Part shown: positions 1 to 6,033 of the stretch, piece by piece
Layout of the letters: each line of letters opens with the position of its first letter
How positions within the stretch are numbered: the stretch's first letter is position 1
NCBI GenBank assembly: GCA_016871475.1
Contig: VHDG01000261.1
Coordinates: 1 to 6,033 of the forward strand
Length of the DNA: 6,033 bases
Source of the DNA: Verrucomicrobiota bacterium
GTDB lineage: Bacteria; Verrucomicrobiota; Verrucomicrobiia; Limisphaerales; UBA11320
Reading direction: 5' to 3'
Made by a program: the position numbers and the translations under genes
Notes under the pieces: model-generated
What the model was told of the DNA's origin: nothing
The model's input: the letters and a program-made list of their open reading frames with translations, nothing else
Database searches by the model: none

Positions 1-656
1 ACGAAAGTCTCCGTCATCGCGGTGACGCTTGAAATCCCGCCGTTCAGCCACAGGGCTGTATCGATGCAATGAGCGAGCAGATCACCCGTGACCCCACTGC
101 CTGCGACCTTCACGTCCAATCGCCAGAGCCCCGCTCCTCCCTGAGGCAGCTCAGGGCTGATGGTCCAATCCTGCAGGAACTTGGCGCGGTAGTGGAAAAT
201 TCGTCCCAACCGCCCCTGATCGATCAGTTCCTTCGCCAGGGTGACCGCGGGGATGCGGCGGTAGTTGTACCAAACCATGTTCGGCACCCCTGCTTTGGCG
301 ACTGCCTGAACCATCTTTTGTCCCTGGGGGCCATTCATCGCCAGAGGCTTTTCACAAAGGATCATCTTGCCCGCCTTGGCGGCTGCGATGGCGATTTCCG
401 CGTGGGTGTTGTTGGGGCTTGCGATGTCGATGAGGTCGATGTCGTCGCGTTCGATCAATCGGCGCCAGTCGGTTTCGACGCTTTCGTAGCCCCAATTGGA
501 TGCGAATGCAGCGGCCTTGCCCGGGTCGCGTGCGCAGACTGCCTTGAGGACGGGTTGGTGCTTCAGGTCGAAGAAGTTGCCGACCTTGCGGAAGGCGTTT
601 GAGTGGGCACGCCCCATGAAGCCATAGCCGATAAGTCCAATGCGAAGCGGTTTCAT
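1..656 (-). CDS. Gfo/Idh/MocA family NAD(P)-dependent oxidoreductase, N-terminal part (runs off left edge)
   Basis: This is the start of a sugar or inositol dehydrogenase-like oxidoreductase. The family oxidises or reduces sugars and related polyols with NAD(P), usually in the cytoplasm; some members are exported. About 218 residues are visible from the ATG at 656-654, with no stop before the window edge; family members are usually 330-450 residues, so over half is present. The N-terminus reads MKPLRIGLIGYGFMGRAH, a Rossmann fold with the dinucleotide-binding G10-x-G12-x-x-G15. Further on are S80-P-N-N-T-H85, typical of the strand after the fold, and C101-E-K-P104, the family signature whose lysine (K103) is the usual catalytic residue. 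G191-D-L-L-A-H196-C-I-D199 matches the conserved D-x3-H-x2-D active-site helix. No tat- or Sec-type signal is visible, so it is probably cytoplasmic. No clear Shine-Dalgarno precedes the start. It diverges from icd and is probably not co-regulated with it. The substrate cannot be named from the sequence. Confidence 0.93.
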   Translation of the reverse strand, partial: MKPLRIGLIGYGFMGRAHSNAFRKVGNFFDLKHQPVLKAVCARDPGKAAAFASNWGYESVETDWRRLIERDDIDLIDIASPNNTHAEIAIAAAKAGKMILCEKPLAMNGPQGQKMVQAVAKAGVPNMVWYNYRRIPAVTLAKELIDQGRLGRIFHYRAKFLQDWTISPELPQGGAGLWRLDVKVAGSGVTGDLLAHCIDTALWLNGGISSVTAMTETF

Positions 657-756
657 AAATTCAAGTTGTTGTGGCCGCAAAGAAAACCGGGTCACATCCC
701 CAAGAGCAAGCGCAAAGGCAGCCTACGCTTGACGCGCGGCATCCCACTTTTTCAAT

Positions 757-849
757 TCGAGTCCGTCCTTCCTCCCTCCCTCCCCTCGCAATCGTAATCG
801 TAATCCGCGAGAAGAGAAGGGGAGAGGGGGGGACGGGAGCCGGACTCGA
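757..849. repeat. Imperfect long inverted repeat with pyrimidine/purine arms (REP- or MITE-like)
   Basis: The outer arms are a perfect 9-base match: TCGAGTCCG (757-765) and CGGACTCGA (841-849). The inner arms are CTCGC (785-789) and GCGAG (807-811). Between outer and inner arms, the left side is all pyrimidine (766-787) and the right side is mostly purine (809-833), so the two can pair imperfectly into one long hairpin. The 17-base loop (790-806) is AATCGT, AATCGT, AATCC, a short tandem repeat. Hairpins of this sort are typical of dispersed intergenic repeats, but copy number in the genome cannot be judged here. Alternatives are a regulatory structure in the icd leader or a chance product of low-complexity sequence. 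Confidence 0.6.
819..837 (+). other. Potential G-quadruplex motif
   Basis: The plus strand carries GGGG, then AGA, a run of seven G, AC, and GGG. Splitting the seven-G run as GGG-G-GGG gives four tracts of at least three G with loops of 3, 1 and 2 bases, which fits the standard G3+N1-7 pattern. It sits in the right arm of the inverted repeat, about 120 bases before the icd start. The left arm has a related G-rich stretch on the minus strand (771-785), with three tracts of three or more G and two of two. Whether either folds in the cell is unknown; folding would compete with the hairpin. Confidence 0.45.
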
Positions 850-954
850 GCCGCAAAGGGTGAGATGCGCCATCCCATGATGCAGGGAGAAATCCGGACT
901 AGACATTGCCCTTGGTTTTTCGAATCGTCCGGGGCTTTAACGCATTCATTTTTC

Positions 955-2313
955 ATGGCCTATACGACTGTCACTCCACCTGCCGGCGCCAGGATCTCCA
1001 TCTCACAAGGCGTCCTCACCGTTCCGGATCAACCCGTGATCCCTTTCATACGAGGCGACGGCACGGGTCCTGACATCTGGGCTTCCAGCGTCCGCGTCAT
1101 GGATGCTGCGGTTCAGAAGGCTTATGGAGGAAAGCGGAAGATCTCCTGGTTCGAAGTCTTCGCGGGGGAGGAAAGTTTCAAGCGCTTTAACAACTGGCTG
1201 CCTGATGACACCGTCGAAGCTTTCAAAGAATACCTCGTTGGCATCAAGGGCCCCCTGACGACACCCGTCGGAGGCGGGATTCGGTCATTGAACGTGGCTT
1301 TGCGACAGATGCTGGATCTCTATGTCTGCCTCCGCCCTGTCCAGTATTTTCAGGGTGTGCCCAGTCCGGTGAAGCACCCGGAGAAGGTGGACATGGTCAT
1401 CTTTCGCGAGAACACCGAGGACATCTATGCCGGCATCGAATACAAGGGTGGGTCCCCGGAGGCGGCTCGTGTGCTCGAGTTTCTTGCCAAAGAGTTTCCC
1501 AAGGACTTTTCCAAGATCCGTTTCGGCACCCCTGAGAGGATTGCCGAATACATGAGCAAAGCGTCCAGCGGGCATGGTGCTCCCCCGGTGGAAGTCGGCA
1601 TCGGGATCAAGCCCGTCAGCTCCATCGGCACGATCCGCCTGATGAAGGCTGCGGTGGAGTATGCTCTGAGGTCAAAGCGCAAGAGCGTCACCATCGTGCA
1701 TAAGGGGAACATCATGAAGTTTACCGAGGGGGCGTTTCGCGACTGGGCTTATGGGGCGGCGGAGCGGATCTTCGGTGACCGTGTTTATACCTGGGCCCAG
1801 TACGACCGGACCAAGAAGGAAAAGGGAGAGGCGGCTGCCAACGATGAACAAAAGGCGGCTCTCAAATCCGGCCGCATCCTGATCAAGGATGCGATCGCTG
1901 ACATTGCTCTCCAACAGGTGCTCACCCGGCCGGACGACTTCGATGTCATCGCAACCTTGAACCTGAACGGCGACTACCTGAGTGACGCGCTGGCTGCCCA
2001 GGTGGGCGGGATTGGGATCGCGCCCGGGGGGAACATCAACTACGTGACCGGGCATGCCATTTTCGAGGCCACACATGGGACCGCTCCGAAATACGCGGGC
2101 AAGGATGTTGTGAATCCGGGGTCCGTGGTGTTGAGCGGCGAGATGATGTTGCGCTACATGGGGTGGGTGGAGGCGGCGGACCTGATCATCAAAGGGCTGA
2201 ACGGCGCGGTTTCCAGCAAGCGCGTCACCTATGACTTCGCTCGCCTGATGGAAGGCGCAACCGAGGTGAAGTGCTCGCAGTTCGGCGACAACATGATCGC
2301 GTGCATGGGCTGA
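955..2313 (+). CDS. icd: NADP-dependent isocitrate dehydrogenase
   Basis: The enzyme oxidatively decarboxylates isocitrate to 2-oxoglutarate in the TCA cycle, in the cytoplasm, as a metal-dependent homodimer. The 452-residue product aligns along its length with E. coli Icd (416 residues). Substrate residues are S111, N113, R117, R127 and R151; catalytic residues are Y158 and K250 (in HKGN); metal ligands are D316, D340 and D344. NADP preference is indicated by H374, K379, Y380, V386, Y426 and R430, matching E. coli H339, K344, Y345, V351, Y391 and R395. Two insertions set it apart: about 22 residues around 191-213, and about 13 around 277-306. The ATG at 955 is chosen because homology to the N-terminus of the family begins just after it. 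In-frame ATGs at 865, 877 and 880 would add up to 30 unrelated residues. No Shine-Dalgarno is evident. S111 is the counterpart of the serine phosphorylated by AceK in enterobacteria; there is no sign of aceK in the window. Confidence 0.97.
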   Translation: MAYTTVTPPAGARISISQGVLTVPDQPVIPFIRGDGTGPDIWASSVRVMDAAVQKAYGGKRKISWFEVFAGEESFKRFNNWLPDDTVEAFKEYLVGIKGPLTTPVGGGIRSLNVALRQMLDLYVCLRPVQYFQGVPSPVKHPEKVDMVIFRENTEDIYAGIEYKGGSPEAARVLEFLAKEFPKDFSKIRFGTPERIAEYMSKASSGHGAPPVEVGIGIKPVSSIGTIRLMKAAVEYALRSKRKSVTIVHKGNIMKFTEGAFRDWAYGAAERIFGDRVYTWAQYDRTKKEKGEAAANDEQKAALKSGRILIKDAIADIALQQVLTRPDDFDVIATLNLNGDYLSDALAAQVGGIGIAPGGNINYVTGHAIFEATHGTAPKYAGKDVVNPGSVVLSGEMMLRYMGWVEAADLIIKGLNGAVSSKRVTYDFARLMEGATEVKCSQFGDNMIACMG

Positions 2314-2360
2314 GCCCGGGAGGCCATGCGACGGAACTTTCAGATGCCGGGTTTCTCAAA

Positions 2361-2390
2361 TTGACACTCATCGCAAACGCTGCCAATAAG
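2361..2390 (+). promoter_or_regulatory. Putative sigma70-type promoter for galM
   Basis: A perfect TTGACA (2361-2366) is followed after 18 bases by AATAAG (2385-2390), which matches the TATAAT consensus at four of six positions. It lies in the spacer between icd and galM, about 85 bases before the galM start, and would allow galM to be transcribed independently of icd. This is judged by eye only; sigma factor consensus in this phylum may differ from E. coli. Confidence 0.35.
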
Positions 2391-2422
2391 CAGCCCGCGC
2401 TTCCCATGCTGGATATGGCTTT

Positions 2423-2440
2423 GGGATTTCATGGAATCCC
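2423..2440 (+). other. Small hairpin in the icd-galM spacer
   Basis: GGGATT (2423-2428) and AATCCC (2435-2440) form a perfect 6-base stem around a 6-base loop, which T-G wobble pairs could lengthen slightly on the outside. It is followed by GGGG and only four T. It could be a weak terminator for icd or a structure in the galM leader. The proposed galM promoter lies before it, which argues against a strong terminator. Confidence 0.3.
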
Positions 2441-2475
2441 GGGGTTTTCCACGAAAGGGAGCGCAATTCATTGAC

Positions 2476-3654
2476 ATGAAACTCAACAGCTTTCTTCCAA
2501 CCCTGCAGGTCCTGCCCTTGGTCGGGCTTTTCTTCTTAACCGGATGTTCCACCTATCAGGGTCGGTGGCAACACGAGCATCAGTTCAACGCCAACACGAC
2601 ACCTATGATCGAGAAAGCCGATTTCGGCTCCACGCCTGAGGGGCAGCCCATTGAGATCTACACCCTCGTCAACCGGAACGGCCTCCGCGCGAAGGTCATG
2701 ACCTATGGCGCCACGCTGACTGAACTTCATGTCCCGGACCGCGGCGGGCGACTGGCTGACATCGTGTTGGGTTTCAACAAGCCGGAGCCTTATCTGAAGG
2801 GACATCCCTTCTTCGGCAGCACCACCGGACGTTACGCGAACCGGATCGCCAAGGGCCGGTTCACGCTCAACGGCGTGACCTACAAGCTCGCTGTGAACAA
2901 CGGACCCAACTCCCTGCACGGCGGCATCAAAGGGCTCGACAAACGCGTCTGGTCCGCACGCGATGTCAGCTCCCCCAACGGGGCAGCCATCGCATTCAGC
3001 TACACCAGCCCAGACGGGGAGGAAGGATACCCAGGCAACCTCGAAATGACCGTCACCTACACGCTCACCCATGCGGACGAATTGCGCATTGATTATGTGG
3101 CGACCACGGACAAGGACACGGTCATCAACCTGACGAATCACTCGTACTTCAACCTCGCGGGCGAAGGAGAGGGTGATGTTTTGAAGCACGTGCTGAAGCT
3201 CAATGCAGATCGCTTTACCCCACCCGACGACACGCTGATTCCCACCGGGGATGTCGCATCGGTGCGAGGGACGGTCCTGGACTTCACATCTCCGCTGCCC
3301 ATCGGTGCCCGCTGGAATGAGATCAAGGGCTCACCTGGAGGTTATGACCATAACTACGTCATCAACCAGATCCGTGCTGACGAGTTGACCCTGGCTGCTG
3401 ATGTTCAGGAGCCTGGATCGGGACGTTGGATGCAGATCTTCACGACTGAACCCGGGGTTCAACTCTACACTGGAAATTTCCTGGACGGCAGTTTGACTGG
3501 GAAATCCGGCAGGGCATATGGAAAGAACGGTGGGTTCTGCCTCGAAACTCAGCACTACCCGGATTCACCCAACAAGCCGCAGTTCCCATCCACTGTGCTG
3601 AAGGCCGGCGAGAGCTACCGATCCACGACGATTCACAAGTTTTCGGCGAAGTGA
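2476..3654 (+). CDS. galM: Aldose 1-epimerase (mutarotase), predicted lipoprotein
   Basis: The enzyme interconverts the alpha and beta anomers of aldoses such as galactose and glucose, feeding sugars into the Leloir pathway or uptake. The product has 392 residues. Residues 1-23 form a signal peptide: K2, a hydrophobic stretch from about L10 to L21, then the lipobox L21-T-G-C24. Export and lipid attachment at C24 are therefore expected. S25 at +2 is not an inner-membrane retention signal by the E. coli rule, so an outer-membrane, periplasm-facing location is plausible. The catalytic domain spans about 43-390. Family residues are present: R123 in ANRI, H148 in SLHGG, H222 in TNHSYFNL, D291 in GYDHNYV and E357 in ETQHYPD, matching R71, H96, H175, D243 and E309 of E. 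coli-type GalM; H222 and E357 are the presumed acid and base. The ATG at 2476 is chosen because it directly precedes the signal peptide; the in-frame ATG at 2431 would add 15 residues before it. A GGAG at 2458-2461 is rather far from the ATG (14 bases). Confidence 0.95.
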   Translation: MKLNSFLPTLQVLPLVGLFFLTGCSTYQGRWQHEHQFNANTTPMIEKADFGSTPEGQPIEIYTLVNRNGLRAKVMTYGATLTELHVPDRGGRLADIVLGFNKPEPYLKGHPFFGSTTGRYANRIAKGRFTLNGVTYKLAVNNGPNSLHGGIKGLDKRVWSARDVSSPNGAAIAFSYTSPDGEEGYPGNLEMTVTYTLTHADELRIDYVATTDKDTVINLTNHSYFNLAGEGEGDVLKHVLKLNADRFTPPDDTLIPTGDVASVRGTVLDFTSPLPIGARWNEIKGSPGGYDHNYVINQIRADELTLAADVQEPGSGRWMQIFTTEPGVQLYTGNFLDGSLTGKSGRAYGKNGGFCLETQHYPDSPNKPQFPSTVLKAGESYRSTTIHKFSAK

Positions 3655-3667
3655 ACCAGGAGTGGTG

Positions 3668-3684
3668 TGGCGGGGCTCCCGCCA
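3668..3684. terminator. GC-rich hairpin between convergent genes
   Basis: TGGCGGG (3668-3674) and CCCGCCA (3678-3684) form a perfect 7-base stem with a GCT loop, in the 49-base gap between the galM stop and the stop of the opposing DUF1553 gene. The position suggests a terminator serving both directions. Neither side has a T-tract, so it is not a classical intrinsic terminator; it could still act as a 3'-end stabilising structure or with Rho. Confidence 0.45.
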
Positions 3685-3703
3685 GGCCCCCGGGATGGTC
3701 CGC

Positions 3704-6033
3704 TCAGTGGTTGAATACAAACTCGGCTGAGTTCAACAACGCCCAGAGGATGTCCTCTGTAGCCGTTTTTGGGGTTGCTCCGGTCGAGCTATAGGCTCCC
3801 AAAGCCCTGCGTTTCTCCTCATCAGTGGGTGGGCGCGACAAGGCTGCCAGGTAAAGCTCCTCCACCAGGTCTCCCGCCGGTCGTCCGCTGGAGACCAGGA
3901 GGGCAACGGTTCCCTTGGGGTTGCTGAGCTTGCTCTGAAGAGCTTTGGAGTTCATCAGATGCAGGCTCTGCACCACGCTCAGCTGCGTGTCCCGCTCACA
4001 GGGGCAATCGCTGCTCGAGTTCGGCCTCCCAAAAGCGTCCATGAAGTGACTGTCGATCTTGTAGCTCCATGCCTGCACGGCTCTCGACGAGGCAGGCATG
4101 GCTGCAAATGTGTCCGACACTCCCGTGATGTCGCTGACAGCATCCATCAGAGTTTCAGCTGGCAGCCTGCGTCGATACGCTCGGCTGAAATTTCGTGTGT
4201 CCGCCTTGTTGTATTCGTTGGGCTTGGAGCTGAGTTGATACAGCTTGGACTGCATGATCGTTCGCATCAGCTTCTTCAGGTCGTAGTTGTTTTGTCGAAA
4301 ATCCCGGGCCAGGGCGTCCAGCAGCTCAGGATTCGAACAAGGGTTGGAAATTCTGAAATCATCCACCGGATCCACCAGCCCGCGACCGAAGAACGCGGCC
4401 CAGACCCGGTTGACGGCTGCATGCGCGAAGAAGGGGTTCGATGGCTGAGTCAACCAGTCGATCAATCCTTCCCGCGGATCCCGGTTCTCCGGGAGACTGA
4501 CTGCCGGGCCATCAGGCGGTTTGGGAGCCATCACCTCTCCGGTCACGGGGTGTTTTACGCTGCCTCCCGGGCCAAAGAAAAAGGTCTCCACTCCAGCCGA
4601 GATGGGCGGGGAAAGCCCCGCGCCCTTTTGCTTCACGGGACCAAAGAACGCGGCGAACTGATAAAAGTCTTCCTGTCCCCATTTTTCGTTCGGGTGGTGG
4701 TGGCAGCGTGCGCATTCCAGACGAGTGCCCAGGAACAGCTGACTGAACATGGTGGTGAGATCCGCGGGCTCCCGCCGGTCCCGGTAGATCACCGCAGGCC
4801 CATTCCGATGGTTGCTTCCTTCCCCCAGCAACACCTCCTTCACAAACACATCGTAGGACTTGTTGGCGCGGAAGCTGTCACGAAGCCACTGGTCGAGAGT
4901 AAATACACTCTTTACCCCTACACGATCCGGGTTGGGCCGAAGCAAGTCTGCCCACTTGTTCGCCCAGAAGTCTGCATAGGCCGGGTCTTCCAGGAATTGA
5001 TCGATGATTCGATCGCGTTTGTCAGAGTTTGTGTCCCTTAGAAAGTCACGCGCTTCACTGGCCGTCGGCACCATCCCAATCACATCGAGTTTGGCGCGTC
5101 TTATGAACTCCGAATCCGAGCAGAGCTCCGAGGGAAGCAAACCAACCCGTCGGAACTGCGCGATTGCCAGCTCGTCGATGAAGTTGCGCACCGGAAGTCC
5201 TACATAAAGGGAATCAGGCAGCTGGCGTTCAGAAGGGATCAGGACGTGGGAGGCCGCCACCTGTCCCATGTACCGCGCGACGACAACTCCCTGGCCGCTG
5301 ATAAGCCCCAACCGGATGAGGCCTTCCTCGCTGACTTGTGCGATCTCTTTGTCGTTCGAAGAAAAGGCGGCGAGTGATGTCACATCCCGGACGCTGCCAT
5401 CGGAATACGACGCTTGAACGAGAAGTTGCTGAGATGAGCTTCTTGAGTAGTTCCGTGCAGAGGGGAAGACCCTGATGTTCTTGAGTGCGGGTTCGTTCGA
5501 GACGGAGTAGGTCATTCCCTCTGCGATCCATTGCGACAGGAGTTGGTGCATGTCGGACCCTGGTTCGAAGCGTTTACCCCCTTCGTGAGGAACCAGGCCC
5601 ATGGGCTTTTGAATGATCAGGCTCTCGTCGGGCGCAGACGGGAAGACCCGCCGGGCGAAGCCTTCCTTTGCGATCTCATGGTGATCTGCCTTCGGGTCGT
5701 AAGCGAAGACGGAAAGGCGGAAGCCATTCTGGCCTTCCGGCTTGGCATGGCAGGACCCGGCGCTGCACCCCGCCCGGCTCAGCGCTGGAAGGACATCGCT
5801 GACAAAAGTCAAAGGTCGCTCAACGGACGAAACCGGGTTCACGGTGATGGATAGCTCGGCGTGGTATCCCTCGTATCTCGCAGAAAGCACGCAGGTGCCA
5901 GGACCCAGAGGCCTGAGTTGCCCGTAGGGCTGCAAGGCGACGACATGACCGGAGGTTACCTGAAGCCGGGCTTGCTGTGTGACATCGCGTTCCAGGCCGT
6001 TCTCGAACAGGGCCGTCACCTGTATGCCGTGCT
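3704..6033 (-). CDS. DUF1549/DUF1553 (PSCyt2-PSD1) protein with Ig-like and cytochrome-like segments, N-terminus off right edge
   Basis: The frame stays open to the window edge, so the true start lies beyond 6033; a GTG at 6019-6017 is in frame but internal to an Ig-like domain. Positions below count from that GTG (771 residues to the stop). Residues 1-62 are the rest of a bacterial Ig-like domain (NGLERDVT). Residues 70-165 are a cytochrome-like segment with C85-x4-C90-H91. Residues 183-262 are a second Ig-like domain (SDGSVRDVT). DUF1549 covers about 270-460 and contains C436-A-R-C439-H440 followed by HHPNEKWGQEDFYQFAAFF, the typical motif. DUF1553 covers about 515-768, with NRVWAAFFGRGLVDPVDDF, the C672-P-C674-E-R motif and the usual ending NSAEFVFNH. 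The family is abundant in Planctomycetes and Verrucomicrobia and is predicted to be exported; its biochemical role is not firmly known, though links to sulfated polysaccharide use and redox chemistry have been suggested. The CxxCH motif could bind haem c. It is convergent with galM, and nothing follows it on its own strand before the galM stop. Confidence 0.93.
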   Translation of the reverse strand, partial: HGIQVTALFENGLERDVTQQARLQVTSGHVVALQPYGQLRPLGPGTCVLSARYEGYHAELSITVNPVSSVERPLTFVSDVLPALSRAGCSAGSCHAKPEGQNGFRLSVFAYDPKADHHEIAKEGFARRVFPSAPDESLIIQKPMGLVPHEGGKRFEPGSDMHQLLSQWIAEGMTYSVSNEPALKNIRVFPSARNYSRSSSQQLLVQASYSDGSVRDVTSLAAFSSNDKEIAQVSEEGLIRLGLISGQGVVVARYMGQVAASHVLIPSERQLPDSLYVGLPVRNFIDELAIAQFRRVGLLPSELCSDSEFIRRAKLDVIGMVPTASEARDFLRDTNSDKRDRIIDQFLEDPAYADFWANKWADLLRPNPDRVGVKSVFTLDQWLRDSFRANKSYDVFVKEVLLGEGSNHRNGPAVIYRDRREPADLTTMFSQLFLGTRLECARCHHHPNEKWGQEDFYQFAAFFGPVKQKGAGLSPPISAGVETFFFGPGGSVKHPVTGEVMAPKPPDGPAVSLPENRDPREGLIDWLTQPSNPFFAHAAVNRVWAAFFGRGLVDPVDDFRISNPCSNPELLDALARDFRQNNYDLKKLMRTIMQSKLYQLSSKPNEYNKADTRNFSRAYRRRLPAETLMDAVSDITGVSDTFAAMPASSRAVQAWSYKIDSHFMDAFGRPNSSSDCPCERDTQLSVVQSLHLMNSKALQSKLSNPKGTVALLVSSGRPAGDLVEELYLAALSRPPTDEEKRRALGAYSSTGATPKTATEDILWALLNSAEFVFNH
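4067..4101. repeat. 10-base perfect inverted repeat inside the DUF1553 gene
   Basis: CCATGCCTGC (4067-4076) and GCAGGCATGG (4092-4101) are perfect reverse complements separated by 15 bases. They lie within the DUF1553 coding sequence, in a stretch coding for MPASSRAVQAW. The codons look normal and the protein matches its family on both sides, so this is most likely a coincidence of codon choice, although a stem in the mRNA is possible. Confidence 0.35.

Larger units (their letters stand above)
657..954. other. Divergent intergenic region between the oxidoreductase and icd
   Basis: These 298 bases separate two divergent starts and should contain both promoters. No convincing gene is visible: short open frames here have low-complexity translations caused by C/T- and G/A-rich stretches. 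The main content is the inverted repeat at 757-849. For icd, the best promoter-like pairing I see is TTGGTT (912-917), an 18-base gap, then TTTAAC (936-941), which is weak. There is no Shine-Dalgarno in the bases just before the icd ATG. A further small inverted pair, CCGGAC (894-899) and GTCCGG (927-932), lies between the large repeat and icd and overlaps the promoter candidate. No convincing promoter for the oxidoreductase was found. Confidence 0.6.

Noticed and set aside
69..602. Open frame of 177 codons on the plus strand
   Set aside because: It lies opposite the oxidoreductase, whose minus-strand translation carries clear family motifs; the plus-strand product has no recognisable pattern.
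790..806. AATCGT repeat as a possible CRISPR or larger tandem array
   Set aside because: There are only two full copies and one partial copy with no spacers, so it is just the loop of the inverted repeat.
865..954. N-terminal extension of icd from the ATG at 865
   Set aside because: The 30 added residues have no similarity to the family N-terminus, and family similarity begins just after the ATG at 955.
661..956. Several short overlapping open frames in the icd upstream region
   Set aside because: Their products are low-complexity Pro/Ser/Arg/Gly-rich translations of the pyrimidine and purine tracts, with no ribosome binding site or homology.
2536..3189. Open frame of 217 codons on the minus strand
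   Set aside because: It is opposite galM, which has all catalytic residues; no family resemblance is seen in the minus-strand product.
3959..5041. Open frame of 360 codons on the plus strand
   Set aside because: It is antisense to the DUF1549/DUF1553 gene, whose product matches its family throughout. The plus-strand product has no domain-like features and is explained by GC-rich codon bias.

Overview
The window looks like an ordinary chromosomal segment from a free-living heterotroph of the Planctomycetota-Verrucomicrobiota-Chlamydiota group. Verrucomicrobiota is the more likely phylum, but this is inference. The strongest taxonomic signal is a large protein that combines bacterial Ig-like segments, a C-x4-CH cytochrome-like segment, DUF1549 (PSCyt2) and DUF1553 (PSD1). 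That architecture is essentially a hallmark of Planctomycetes, Verrucomicrobia and Lentisphaerae. The DNA is fairly GC-rich, and the two fully contained genes lack close, strong Shine-Dalgarno sequences.

Layout from left to right: (1) 1-656, minus strand: the N-terminal about 218 residues of a Gfo/Idh/MocA-family NAD(P)-dependent oxidoreductase, running off the left edge. (2) 657-954: a divergent intergenic region holding an imperfect inverted repeat of about 93 bp with pyrimidine-rich and purine-rich arms, an AATCGT tandem repeat in its loop, and a potential G-quadruplex. (3) 955-2313, plus strand: icd, an NADP-type isocitrate dehydrogenase with all catalytic and coenzyme residues of the E. 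coli enzyme and two insertions. (4) 2314-2475: a short spacer with a plausible sigma70-type promoter and a small hairpin. (5) 2476-3654, plus strand: an aldose 1-epimerase (GalM family) with a lipoprotein signal peptide. (6) 3655-3703: a convergent spacer with a GC-rich hairpin. (7) 3704-6033, minus strand: the DUF1549/DUF1553 protein, running off the right edge.

The genes do not form one pathway. Icd is a housekeeping TCA-cycle enzyme. The lipoprotein mutarotase, the Gfo/Idh/MocA oxidoreductase and the PSD1-type protein fit a polysaccharide- or sugar-degrading lifestyle common in this group, but no operon links them: icd and the oxidoreductase are divergent, and galM and the PSD1 gene are convergent. 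I see no mobile element, CRISPR array, RNA gene or clearly new system. The features most worth a second look are the structured repeat upstream of icd, the insertions in Icd, the surface-anchored epimerase, and the PSD1 gene without a DUF1501 partner on its downstream side.
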